A DNA stretch of 12,827 bases, taken from positions 1-12,827 of the forward strand of contig JAEWZE010000003.1 of assembly GCA_023395465.1 (NCBI GenBank). The letters are read 5' to 3'. The DNA comes from Pseudomonadota bacterium. Lineage in GTDB: Bacteria; Pseudomonadota; Gammaproteobacteria; Xanthomonadales; Xanthomonadaceae. Shown in pieces: positions 1-7,133 of the stretch (position 1 is its first letter; the number at the start of each line of letters is the position of its first letter). Both the position numbers and the translations under genes were made by a program. The notes below the pieces were generated by a model. It was not told the origin of the DNA and ran no database searches. It saw nothing but the letters and a program-made list of their open reading frames with translations.

Positions 1-50
1 GAACACGCCTGTCGCGACCCGCCTTGACCGCACCTGCACGCGCCTGACGT

Positions 51-56
51 TATAAA
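51..56 (+). promoter_or_regulatory. Possible -10 box upstream of the lipoprotein gene
   Basis: TATAAA lies 46 bases before the ATG at 103, in the only AT-rich patch of this region. A TTGACC at 24-29 resembles a -35 box, but the spacing is 21 bases, longer than the usual 16-19, so the pair may not work together. The -10 sits inside a short inverted repeat (ACGTT at 47-51, AACGT at 57-61). The rest of 1-102 shows no supported gene. Confidence 0.3.
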
Positions 57-102
57 AACGTTAGCGCATGTGCCATGCGCCTCACTGTGGACAGGGGGTT
101 CA

Positions 103-936
103 ATGAAGCGGTTACTGGTGTCGATCCTGGTCGTGTGCGCGCTCGCCGGATGCCGGCGCGATGCGCCGACGCAGGACGCATCCGCGGCTGCCGGAGCGGC
201 GCATGCGCCCGAGGTGCCGGCCGAAGCCGCGCCGCAGCCGGTGGTGCTCGAGGACGTGGTCGAAACGGATCCGCGCTACATCATCGGCATCACCTGGCCC
301 GACGGCGCGGACCGCTATCCCGCGCTCGCCGCCGAACTCAAGGCCTATGCCGACAGTGCACGCGCCGAGGTGATGCAGGCCGTGGAAGCGCTGGAACCCG
401 ACGCCAGCGCCATGTACGACCTGGCACTGGAGTTCAAGGTGCTGGCCGATACCCCGGAGGTGTTCGCGGTCGCGGCCGATGGCGGGACCTATACCGGCGG
501 CGCGCACGGCACGCCGCTGATCGCGCGCTTCGTCTGGCTGCCGCGCGAAGAGCGCCTGCTGACGCCGGACGCGCTGGTGCCCGACCCGGACTCGTGGCGG
601 GAGATTTCCGCCTACGTGCGCGAACAGCTGCATGCGGCGCTGTCGCAGCGCGTGGACGCCGATGAGCTCGACCCCGGAGAACGCGCGCGCGTGATGCGTT
701 CGGCTGGGCGCATGATCGACGAAGGCACCGCGCCGGAACCGGACAACTTCGCGCAATTCGAACCGGTCACCGGCAGCGGTGACCGTTTCGCCGGACTGCG
801 CTTCGTGTTCCCGCCCTATCAGGTCGGGCCGTACTCGGACGGCGTGCAGAGCGTCGAGGTCCCCGCCGCGGTGCTGCTGCCGCATCTGGCGCCGGCCTAC
901 CGGCCGCTGTTTTCCGACGCGACGGCCGCGCAGTAG
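103..936 (+). CDS. Lipoprotein with DUF4163/DUF3298 (PdaC/RsiV-like) domain
   Basis: A 277-residue predicted outer-membrane-type lipoprotein. The ATG at 103 is preferred over the GTG at 70 because it begins a clean lipoprotein signal (MKRLL, hydrophobic core, lipobox LAGC with the lipidated Cys at residue 17) and has an AGGGGG just upstream at 92-97. Residue +2 is Arg, not Asp, so no inner-membrane retention signal is seen. Residues 18-50 are an Ala/Pro-rich linker. Residues 51-150 look like DUF4163, with the typical TYTGGAHG at 129-136; residues 150-265 look like DUF3298, with FPPYQVGPYSDGVQ at 236-249. These domains occur in peptidoglycan deacetylase PdaC and anti-sigma factor RsiV, where they are extracytoplasmic. 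No catalytic domain or transmembrane anchor other than the lipid accompanies them here, so ligand and role are unknown. cfa starts 49 bases downstream on the same strand and could be co-transcribed. Confidence 0.88.
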   Translation: MKRLLVSILVVCALAGCRRDAPTQDASAAAGAAHAPEVPAEAAPQPVVLEDVVETDPRYIIGITWPDGADRYPALAAELKAYADSARAEVMQAVEALEPDASAMYDLALEFKVLADTPEVFAVAADGGTYTGGAHGTPLIARFVWLPREERLLTPDALVPDPDSWREISAYVREQLHAALSQRVDADELDPGERARVMRSAGRMIDEGTAPEPDNFAQFEPVTGSGDRFAGLRFVFPPYQVGPYSDGVQSVEVPAAVLLPHLAPAYRPLFSDATAAQ

Positions 937-985
937 ACTGGCCCGCGAAGCGCCGGCGGTGGCATCGCCGGTGCGGAGCGGGAGC

Positions 986-2104
986 ATGGGCGACGCGCGT
1001 TTCCGGACCCGTCTGCAGGACCTGCTCGCGGAGGCCGACGTCCGCATCGACGGCGCGCGTCCCTGGGACCTGCAGCTCCACGACCGCGACCTGCCCGCGC
1101 GCCTGCTGGCGGGCGGTTCGCTGGCGCTCGGCGAGTCCTACATGGACGGCGACTGGGACGCCGCGTCGCTGGACGGCATGCTCTGGCGACTGCTCTCGGC
1201 CGGGATCGACCAGCGCGTGCGCGGCTTCGCCGACCTGCGCCTGGCGGTGCTGGCGCGCCTGTTCAACCTGCAGCGCGGGCGCCGCAGCTACGAGGTCGGC
1301 GAACGCCACTACGACCTGGGCAACGACCTGTACCGGGCCATGCTCGGGCGGCGGATGGTCTACAGCTGCGGCTACTGGCGCGAGGCGCGCGATCTCGACG
1401 CGGCGCAGGACGCCAAGCTGGCGCTGTGCTGCCGCAAGCTCGGGCTCGCGCCGGGCATGCGCCTGCTCGACATCGGCTGCGGCTGGGGCGAACTGCTGCG
1501 CTACGCCGCGGAACGCCACGGCGTGTCGGGCGTAGGCATCACGATCTCGACGCAGCAGGCCGCGCATGCCCGCGAGCTGTGCGCCGGCCTGCCGGTCGAG
1601 ATCCGGGTGCAGGATTATCGCCAGCTCGACGATCGCTTCGACCGCATCGTCTCGGTCGGCATGTTCGAGCATGTCGGTGCGAGGAACTACGCGGACTATT
1701 TCGATGTCGCGCGCCGCTGCCTCGACGGCGAGGGTCTGTTCCTGCTGCATACGATCGGTGCCAACCTCAGCCGCAGCCACACCGATCCGTGGATCGCGAA
1801 GTACATCTTCCCCAACTCGATGCTGCCGTCGGCCGCGCAGCTCACCGCGGCGCTGGAAGGGCGCTTCGTGATCGAGGACTGGCACAACTTCGGCGCCGAT
1901 TACGACCGCACCCTGCAGGCCTGGCGCGACAACATCGAAGCGGCCTGGCCGACGCTGCCGGAGCGCTACGACCGGCGCTTCCGCCGGATGTGGCGCTACT
2001 ACCTGGCCGGCTCGATGGCCGCGGCGCGTGCGCGCGTGATCCAGCTGTGGCAGCTGGTGCTGTCGCCGCACGGCGTGGCGGGCGGCTACGTGGCGCCGCG
2101 CTGA
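986..2104 (+). CDS. cfa: Cyclopropane-fatty-acyl-phospholipid synthase
   Basis: A 372-residue SAM-dependent enzyme that adds a methylene group across double bonds of acyl chains in membrane phospholipids, usually in stationary phase or acid and osmotic stress. Length is close to E. coli Cfa (382). Visible features: N-terminal lipid-binding part to about residue 100; YSCGYW at 126-131 with C128; SAM-binding LLDIGCGWGE at 160-169; FEHVG at 227-231 (E228); HTIG at 255-258 (H255, I257); WIAKYIFPNSMLPS at 269-282; EDWHNFGADYD at 297-307 (Y306). C128, E228, H255, I257 and Y306 match the known bicarbonate-binding residues of E. coli Cfa (C139, E239, H266, I268, Y317). The position of E. coli C354 is Ser343 here. 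The ATG at 986 is chosen because the protein then begins like other Cfa enzymes and GGAG at 975-978 has 7-base spacing. Its stop lies 16 bases from the convergent trehalase stop. Confidence 0.95.
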   Translation: MGDARFRTRLQDLLAEADVRIDGARPWDLQLHDRDLPARLLAGGSLALGESYMDGDWDAASLDGMLWRLLSAGIDQRVRGFADLRLAVLARLFNLQRGRRSYEVGERHYDLGNDLYRAMLGRRMVYSCGYWREARDLDAAQDAKLALCCRKLGLAPGMRLLDIGCGWGELLRYAAERHGVSGVGITISTQQAAHARELCAGLPVEIRVQDYRQLDDRFDRIVSVGMFEHVGARNYADYFDVARRCLDGEGLFLLHTIGANLSRSHTDPWIAKYIFPNSMLPSAAQLTAALEGRFVIEDWHNFGADYDRTLQAWRDNIEAAWPTLPERYDRRFRRMWRYYLAGSMAAARARVIQLWQLVLSPHGVAGGYVAPR

Positions 2105-2120
2105 CGCGCGCGGTCGCGGC

Positions 2121-3698
2121 TCAGTCCCTGGCCGCGTCCGGATAGCGGGCCAGCAGCGCTAGCAACACGCCATTGGTCCAGCCGAACCCGTCCTGCAGCG
2201 GGTATTCGCCGCCGCCGGCTTCGGCGTCGCCGGTGACGTCGTATTTCTCGACCAGCTTGCGCTGCGTGCGGAACAGCTCGAGGTTGCGGCGGATCCAGCG
2301 GCCGGCCACCTCGCGCGCGAGCGCGTCCTCGCCATAGCGCGACAGGCCGCGGATCGCCAGCCACTGCAGCGGCGCCCAGCCGTTGGGCAGGTCCCACTGC
2401 TCGCCGCTGCGCACGGTGGTGGTGGCCAGCCCGTGCGGCTGCAGCAGGCGTTCGCGCAGCGTCGCGGCGATCCGGCCGGCCTGCGCCTGCGAGGCGATGC
2501 CGAAGTAAAGCGGATAGACGGTGGCCAGCGTGATCGTGCCGGTGGAACGCATGCCGTCCCGGAGGTGGTCGGTGAACGCGCCCCGGTCCTCGTCCCAGAG
2601 CAGGCTGCGGATCGCCCCGGCGCGCGCCGTGGCGCGGGCGCGGTAATGCGCGGCGCGATCGGCGTCGCCGGCCGATCCATGGGCCTGGGCGAGCGTCGAT
2701 TCCAGCGCGTGCATCAGGCTGTTGAGGTCCGGCGGCACGATCTCCACGGTGCGGATGGTGTGCAGGCTGCGCCCGTCCGCCAGCCAGCGCGAGCTGAAGT
2801 CCCAGCCGCTCTCCGCGCCTGCGCGCAGGTTGCGGTAGATCTCCGCGGCCGGGCGTCCGGACGCCGCGGCGGTGGCCACGTCCATGATGTGGCTTTCGTC
2901 GCGCGGCGTGTCGCAATCGTCCCAGTAGCGGTTGAGCACGGTGCCGTCGGGCAGGCGCACGACGCGCCGGTAGGCGGAGCCGGGCGGGAGGTCGTCGGCG
3001 CCATCCATCCAGAACGCGTATTCGCGCTCGAGCTGCGGCAGGTGATCGGCGAGCACCTGCGGCCCGTCGCGGCTGGCCAGCAGCTGCACCATCGGCGCGA
3101 AGAACGGCGGCTGGGAGCGGCTGAGGTAGTAGGTGCGGTTGCCGTTGGGCACGTGCCCGTAGCGGTCGATCATCGCCGCGAAGTTGGCGACCATCGCGCG
3201 CACCAGGTCGAGCCTGCCGCTTTCCACCAGGCCGAGCATGGTGAAGTAGGAATCCCAGTAGTAGATCTCGTCGTAGCGACCGCCGGGCACCACGTAGGGC
3301 CGCGGCAGGGGCAGCAGCGAACTGCGCGCGTCGCCCGGCTGCGGCTGGCGCTCCAGCGCGGTCCACAGGCGGTCGATGTGGGTCACCACGTCGTGGCGCG
3401 GGTCGGTGCTGTAGCTGCCGCCGGCCGGTCGGGGGAGTTCGAAACGCTGCCGGATGAAGCGTCCCAGGTCGAAGTCGGGCGCGCCGCGCCGCTGCGCGTA
3501 CTCGGCGGCGATGGCGGCTGGCGCGGCCGCGGGGATGGCATCCACCATCGACTTGGGGTCCTGCACCACGCGCTGCGCCTCGGCGAACAGGTCGCCGTAG
3601 ATCTCCGGGAAGCCGGCCACGCACTGCTGGGCCAGGGCAGGTGTCGACGTGGCCCACAGCAACAGGGCGAGCAAGGGCGGACGATGGCGGACACTCAT
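2121..3698 (-). CDS. treA: Periplasmic trehalase (glycoside hydrolase family 37)
   Basis: A 525-residue secreted alpha,alpha-trehalase that hydrolyses trehalose to two glucose molecules. Residues 1-23 form a Sec signal peptide (MSVRHRPP, hydrophobic core, cleavage likely after ALA at 21-23), so it should act in the periplasm like E. coli TreA (565 residues). Both family signatures are present: PGGRYDEIYYWDSY at 138-151 and QWDLPNGWAP at 434-443, with the glycine-rich GGGEYPLQDGFGWTNG at 495-510. By alignment from memory with E. coli Tre37A (D312, E496), the catalytic acid is D300 in ESGWDFSSRW and the base is E498. No frameshift or missing key residue was seen. The ATG at 3698-3696 overlaps the sirtuin stop in ATGA and has a strong Shine-Dalgarno inside the sirtuin gene, so translation is probably coupled. 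Trehalose could be a carbon source or be recycled from osmoprotection. The gene symbol follows the periplasmic E. coli enzyme. Confidence 0.95.
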   Translation of the reverse strand: MSVRHRPPLLALLLWATSTPALAQQCVAGFPEIYGDLFAEAQRVVQDPKSMVDAIPAAAPAAIAAEYAQRRGAPDFDLGRFIRQRFELPRPAGGSYSTDPRHDVVTHIDRLWTALERQPQPGDARSSLLPLPRPYVVPGGRYDEIYYWDSYFTMLGLVESGRLDLVRAMVANFAAMIDRYGHVPNGNRTYYLSRSQPPFFAPMVQLLASRDGPQVLADHLPQLEREYAFWMDGADDLPPGSAYRRVVRLPDGTVLNRYWDDCDTPRDESHIMDVATAAASGRPAAEIYRNLRAGAESGWDFSSRWLADGRSLHTIRTVEIVPPDLNSLMHALESTLAQAHGSAGDADRAAHYRARATARAGAIRSLLWDEDRGAFTDHLRDGMRSTGTITLATVYPLYFGIASQAQAGRIAATLRERLLQPHGLATTTVRSGEQWDLPNGWAPLQWLAIRGLSRYGEDALAREVAGRWIRRNLELFRTQRKLVEKYDVTGDAEAGGGEYPLQDGFGWTNGVLLALLARYPDAARD

Positions 3699-4540
3699 TG
3701 CAGGGCCTCCTCCAGGGACGTGGCGATGTCGGCGTCGACGCGCAGGGTGGCCAGCCCGTCCGCGCGCGTGCAGCCGGCGTTGAGGATCGCGAGCGGCAGG
3801 CCGGCGGCCGCGGCCATGCGCGCGAAGCGGAAGCCGGACCAGACCATCAGCGAGGAGCCTGCCACGAGCACGGCATCGGCTTCGTGCAGGGCCTGCTGCG
3901 CCTCGGCCACGCGTTCGCGCGGGACGTTCTCGCCGAAGAACACCACGTCCGGCTTGAGCAGGCCGCGGCAGTACCCGCAGTAGGGCGGGACGAAGCCGTC
4001 CACGGCGTCGTCGTCGAGGTCGGCATCGCCGTCCGGCGCCGTCGGCGCCGCGCCGGCTTGCCATCCCGGGTTGGCCTCGACGATGGCGCTCTGGACCGCC
4101 TCACGCCGGCTGCGCGCGCCGCAGCCCAAGCAGACCACCGCGTCCAGCCGGCCATGCAGGTCGATCACTTGGCGGTTGCCGGCGCGTTGGTGCAGGCCGT
4201 CGACGTTCTGGGTCAGCAGCAGCCGCACCTGTCCGCGCCGTTCCAATGCCGCCAGTGCCCGATGCGCGGGATTGGGCTCGGCGCCGAGGAAGCGCGGCCA
4301 GCCGACGCTGCTGCGCGCCCAGTAGCGGCGGTAGGCGGCATCGCTTCCGGTCAGCTGCTGCAGGGTGATCGGCGGGCTGCGCTTCCATTCGCCGTTGCGG
4401 TCGCGGTAGTCGGGGATGCCCGAACCGGTGCTGCAGCCGGCGCCGGTGAGGATGAACAGGCGCTCGTGGCGCCCGATCCAGTCGCGCAAGGCGCTGGCAG
4501 CGGACCCGCCGCGGGCGGGAAGGTCTGGCATCGCGGACAT
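3695..4540 (-). CDS. SIRT4-like (class II) NAD-dependent protein deacylase, sirtuin family
   Basis: A 281-residue cytoplasmic Sir2-family protein. Sirtuins use NAD+ to remove acyl groups from lysines, and some transfer ADP-ribose. Visible motifs: NAD-binding GAGCSTGSGIPDYR at 33-46; TQNVDGLH at 110-117; catalytic His129 in LHG; zinc cysteines C137, C140, C188, C191; LKPDVVFFGE at 195-204; GSS at 228-230; NAG at 254-256. The RYWAR-VGWP-F block at 72-84, the APDGD at 168-172 between the zinc cysteine pairs, and the overall order closely match human SIRT4 as I remember it, so this is class II rather than the CobB type of E. coli. It lacks the Ala-Tyr-Arg desuccinylase signature. The ATG at 4540 is the likely start, though an in-frame ATG at 4531 is possible; neither has a Shine-Dalgarno. 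It is the first gene of a two-gene unit with trehalase. The acyl substrate cannot be read from the sequence. Confidence 0.92.
   Translation of the reverse strand: MSAMPDLPARGGSAASALRDWIGRHERLFILTGAGCSTGSGIPDYRDRNGEWKRSPPITLQQLTGSDAAYRRYWARSSVGWPRFLGAEPNPAHRALAALERRGQVRLLLTQNVDGLHQRAGNRQVIDLHGRLDAVVCLGCGARSRREAVQSAIVEANPGWQAGAAPTAPDGDADLDDDAVDGFVPPYCGYCRGLLKPDVVFFGENVPRERVAEAQQALHEADAVLVAGSSLMVWSGFRFARMAAAAGLPLAILNAGCTRADGLATLRVDADIATSLEEALQ
3706..3713 (-). promoter_or_regulatory. Strong ribosome binding site for trehalase inside the sirtuin gene
   Basis: On the minus strand this reads GGAGGAGG, 7 bases before the trehalase ATG at 3698, and is encoded by Glu-Glu-Ala codons at the end of the sirtuin gene. 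It fixes the trehalase start and supports reinitiation or coupled translation across the ATGA overlap at 3695-3698. Confidence 0.75.
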
Positions 4541-4546
4541 GGGCGG

Positions 4547-4552
4547 ATGCTA
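4547..4552 (-). promoter_or_regulatory. Candidate -10 box placed for a leaderless sirtuin transcript
   Basis: On the minus strand TAGCAT (4 of 6 to TATAAT) sits 6 bases before the ATG at 4540, the spacing expected when transcription starts at the initiation codon. No Shine-Dalgarno precedes the ATG, which fits a leaderless mRNA. No -35 box is recognisable, and short hexamers arise by chance, so this is tentative. Confidence 0.25.
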
Positions 4553-4720
4553 ACCGGAGGCGTGTGGAGGACCCGCAGGTCGCCAGGACAGGCCTTGGGG
4601 GCGAGGTGCGTCGGGTGGAGTGCCAGGACGTCGCCGCCGGCCACCTGCCATCCGGGGTCCGGCGGAAGACGTGGCGCGACTGCGACGACTCGGGACCGCC
4701 TGGTCCGGAGGCCCACAAGG

Positions 4721-4749
4721 AAAAACGCCGCCGGGGTCACCGGCGGCGT
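4721..4749 (-). terminator. Rho-independent terminator of dcp
   Basis: Perfect 10-base inverted repeat, ACGCCGCCGG at 4725-4734 and CCGGCGGCGT at 4740-4749, with a 5-base loop. Read on the minus strand the stem is followed directly by a T run (4725-4721). It starts 24 bases after the dcp stop at 4774 and separates dcp from the sirtuin-trehalase pair. The rest of the 233-base gap 4541-4773 shows no supported gene; only a weak 5-base hairpin (GGACC/GGTCC, 4693-4706) was seen. Confidence 0.9.
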
Positions 4750-4773
4750 CGTTCGTGCGGCTGCGTTGGCCGG

Positions 4774-6966
4774 TCAGTTGGTCGCAGGCGCGTCCAGGCC
4801 GCGCTTCTTCAGCAGCGGCTCGATCCGCGGCTCGTGGCCGGTGAAGTCCACGAACAGCTGCTTGGCGTCCTTCGCCCCGCCGCGCGAGAGCAGGGTGTTG
4901 CGCAGGCGGTCGCCGTTCTCGGGCTTGAGCCCGCCATTGGCCTTGATCCACTCGACCGTGTTGGCGTCCAGCACTTCCGACCAGATGTAGGCGTAGTACG
5001 CGGCCGCGTAGCCGCCCATGATGTGGCTGAAGTAGGGCGTGCGGTAGCGCGGCGGCACCGGCGCGTAGTCCAGACCCACCGACTTGAGCGCGGCGGCCTC
5101 GGCGGCCATGACCTGGTCCGCCGAAGGCAGCTGGTCCTGCGGCAGCTGGTGCAGGTACTGGTCGAGCATCGCGGCGCCGAGATATTCGGTGGTGGCGAAG
5201 CCTTCGTTGAAGGTGGCCGAGGCCATCTTCTTGTCCAGCAGCGCCTGCGGCAGCGGTTCGCCGGTCTCGTGGTGCTTGGCGTAGTTGGCCAGGATCGACG
5301 GCCAGTCGGCCCACATCTCGTTGACCTGCGAGGGGAACTCGACGAAGTCGCGCGGCACGTTCATGAAGAAGTACGGGTACTTCACGTCCGAGAACATGCC
5401 GTGCAGCGCATGGCCGAACTCGTGGAACATGGTGGTGACCTCGTCCCAGGTCAGCAGGGTCGGCTCGCCCGCCGGCGGCTTGGGGATGTTCTGGTGGTTC
5501 GCCACCACCGGCAGGGTGCCCTCGAGTTCCGACTCGCCGACGTAGGAGTTCATCCACGCGCCGCCGCGCTTGGACGGACGCGCATAGGGGTCGAAGATGA
5601 AGATCGACAGCGGCGTGCCGTCCTTGTCGAAGACGTCGTAGGTCCAGGTGTCGGCGTGGTACTTCGGCAGGTCGGTGCGTTCCTTGAACGTGATGCCGTA
5701 CAGCTGCGTGGCGGCGAAGAACACCCCGTTCTCGAGCACGTTCTTCATCTCGAAGTAGGGCTTGAGCTGGTTGTCGTCGAAGTCGTACTCGGCCTGGCGC
5801 ACCTTCTCGGTGTAGTAGGCCCAGTCCCAGGGTTCGAGCTGGAAGCTCGGTTCGCCCTTTGCGGCCTGCTCGCGGTCGATCATCGCCTGCAGCGCGGCAC
5901 CCTCGCGACGGGCGTTGGCGACGGCGGCCGGCGCCAGGCGGCTGAGCATCGCGTTCACCGCCTCGACGGTGCCGGCGGTTTCGTCGGCCAGGGTGAAGGC
6001 GGCGGGGGTATCGTAGCCCAGCAGCGTGGAGCGTTCGCCGCGCAGCTTCAGCACTTCGGCGACGATACCGGTGTTGTCCCACTGGTTGCCGCGGCTGCCG
6101 CGGGCGACGGACGCCTTGTGCACGCGCTCGCGCAGGGCGCGGTTGTCCAGCTGCGGCAGCAGCGGCTGGCCGGTGGTGTTGAGCAGGGTCAGCAGGTACT
6201 TGCCCTCATGGCCCTTGGCCTTGGCGGCCGCGGCGGCGGTGGCGATCTGCGATTCGCTCAGGCCGGCGAGTTCGGCGACGTCGTCGACCAGCACGGCGGA
6301 GTCGTTGACCTCGTCGAGCACGTTGTTGGAGAACTGCGTGCCCAGCGCAGCCATGCGCGCGTTGATCTCCTTCAGGCGGGCCTTGTCGGCGTCGCCCAGC
6401 TTGGCGCCCGAGCGCACGAAATCGTCGTAGTACTCCTCGACCAGGCGCACGCTCTCCGCGTCCAGCCCCAGCGCGTTGCGCTGGTTGTAGATCGCCTCCA
6501 CGCGCTCGAACAGCTGGCCGTCGAGCATGATCGCGTCGCGGTGCGCGGCGAACTTCGGCGCGTACTCGTTGTTGATCTTCTTGCGCGCCTCGTTGGTGTC
6601 GGTGCCGTTGAGGTTGCCGAAGATGCGGCGTGCGTTGCCCAGCAGTTCGCCGGACTTTTCCAGCGCGATGATCGTGTTCTCGAAGGTCGGTGCCGACTTC
6701 TCGGTCGCGATCTTCTCGATCTCCTCGAGGTTGCGGGCCATGCCGGCGTCGAAGGCCGGAGCGAAGTGTTCGTCCTTGAGCTGGTCGAACTGCGGGTAGC
6801 GCAGCGGCAGCGGGCTCTGCACGAACAGCGGATTGGCGGCCTGGCTGCCGGCGCTCGCGGCTGCGGCGGTGTTCACGGAGCCGTCTCCGGTGGTCTGGGC
6901 CGAGGCCGCGGTGGAGACGGCGGCTGTCAGCGCGATGGCGAGGGCGGCGGCGAGCGGGTGCTTCAT
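4774..6966 (-). CDS. dcp: Peptidyl-dipeptidase Dcp, peptidase family M3
   Basis: A 730-residue zinc metallopeptidase that removes dipeptides from the C-termini of oligopeptides. The zinc site is FHEFGHALHG at 514-523 (H515, E516, H519), with the third ligand E543 in DFVEFPSQVNE. The HIMGGYAAAYYAYIWSEV segment at 648-665 carries the tyrosines that contact substrate in M3 dipeptidyl carboxypeptidases. Residues 1-23 are a signal peptide (MKHPLAAAL, cleavage after ASA at 21-23) followed by a Thr/Ala/Ser-rich stretch to about 45, which explains why it is longer than E. coli Dcp (681). It is therefore probably periplasmic, handling peptides from envelope or external protein breakdown. The ATG at 6966 is chosen because it starts the signal peptide and has AAGGA 7 bases upstream (6974-6978); an upstream in-frame extension to 7080 looks non-coding. 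It is monocistronic, ends in a strong terminator, and is divergent from the amidohydrolase across 167 bases. Confidence 0.95.
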   Translation of the reverse strand: MKHPLAAALAIALTAAVSTAASAQTTGDGSVNTAAAASAGSQAANPLFVQSPLPLRYPQFDQLKDEHFAPAFDAGMARNLEEIEKIATEKSAPTFENTIIALEKSGELLGNARRIFGNLNGTDTNEARKKINNEYAPKFAAHRDAIMLDGQLFERVEAIYNQRNALGLDAESVRLVEEYYDDFVRSGAKLGDADKARLKEINARMAALGTQFSNNVLDEVNDSAVLVDDVAELAGLSESQIATAAAAAKAKGHEGKYLLTLLNTTGQPLLPQLDNRALRERVHKASVARGSRGNQWDNTGIVAEVLKLRGERSTLLGYDTPAAFTLADETAGTVEAVNAMLSRLAPAAVANARREGAALQAMIDREQAAKGEPSFQLEPWDWAYYTEKVRQAEYDFDDNQLKPYFEMKNVLENGVFFAATQLYGITFKERTDLPKYHADTWTYDVFDKDGTPLSIFIFDPYARPSKRGGAWMNSYVGESELEGTLPVVANHQNIPKPPAGEPTLLTWDEVTTMFHEFGHALHGMFSDVKYPYFFMNVPRDFVEFPSQVNEMWADWPSILANYAKHHETGEPLPQALLDKKMASATFNEGFATTEYLGAAMLDQYLHQLPQDQLPSADQVMAAEAAALKSVGLDYAPVPPRYRTPYFSHIMGGYAAAYYAYIWSEVLDANTVEWIKANGGLKPENGDRLRNTLLSRGGAKDAKQLFVDFTGHEPRIEPLLKKRGLDAPATN

Positions 6967-7133
6967 GGGTCGATCCTTGTGGAACTCGAAAATCCAAGGG
7001 TATCCGATGGGGCAGGGCACCGGCCCATGACGAACGGCACATGGCCCCGGCGCGCGGACGGGCGCGGCGCAGGGATACACTGCGGCGGGTACGTTCCTTC
7101 ACACGCTGGCCGCGGCGCGGCATCGGGGGTTGC

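Noticed and set aside
2095..2120. GCCGCG/CGCGGC inverted repeat between cfa and trehalase
   Set aside because: Six-base stem with a 14-base loop and no T run on either strand; expected often at this GC content, so not called a terminator.
2433..3983. Long plus-strand open frame opposite trehalase and the sirtuin
   Set aside because: It spans two convincing minus-strand genes and crosses their junction; low-complexity composition and no domain.
4550..6082. Minus-strand open frame in another phase of dcp
   Set aside because: Arg/Ala-rich frame-shifted shadow of dcp; no evidence of a real frameshift in dcp.
6967..7133. Promoters in the 167-base divergent gap between dcp and the amidohydrolase
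   Set aside because: GATACACT near 7074-7081 and GGATACCCT on the minus strand were considered, but neither has a matching -35 element and both match the -10 consensus poorly. The gap must hold both promoters, yet I cannot place them.
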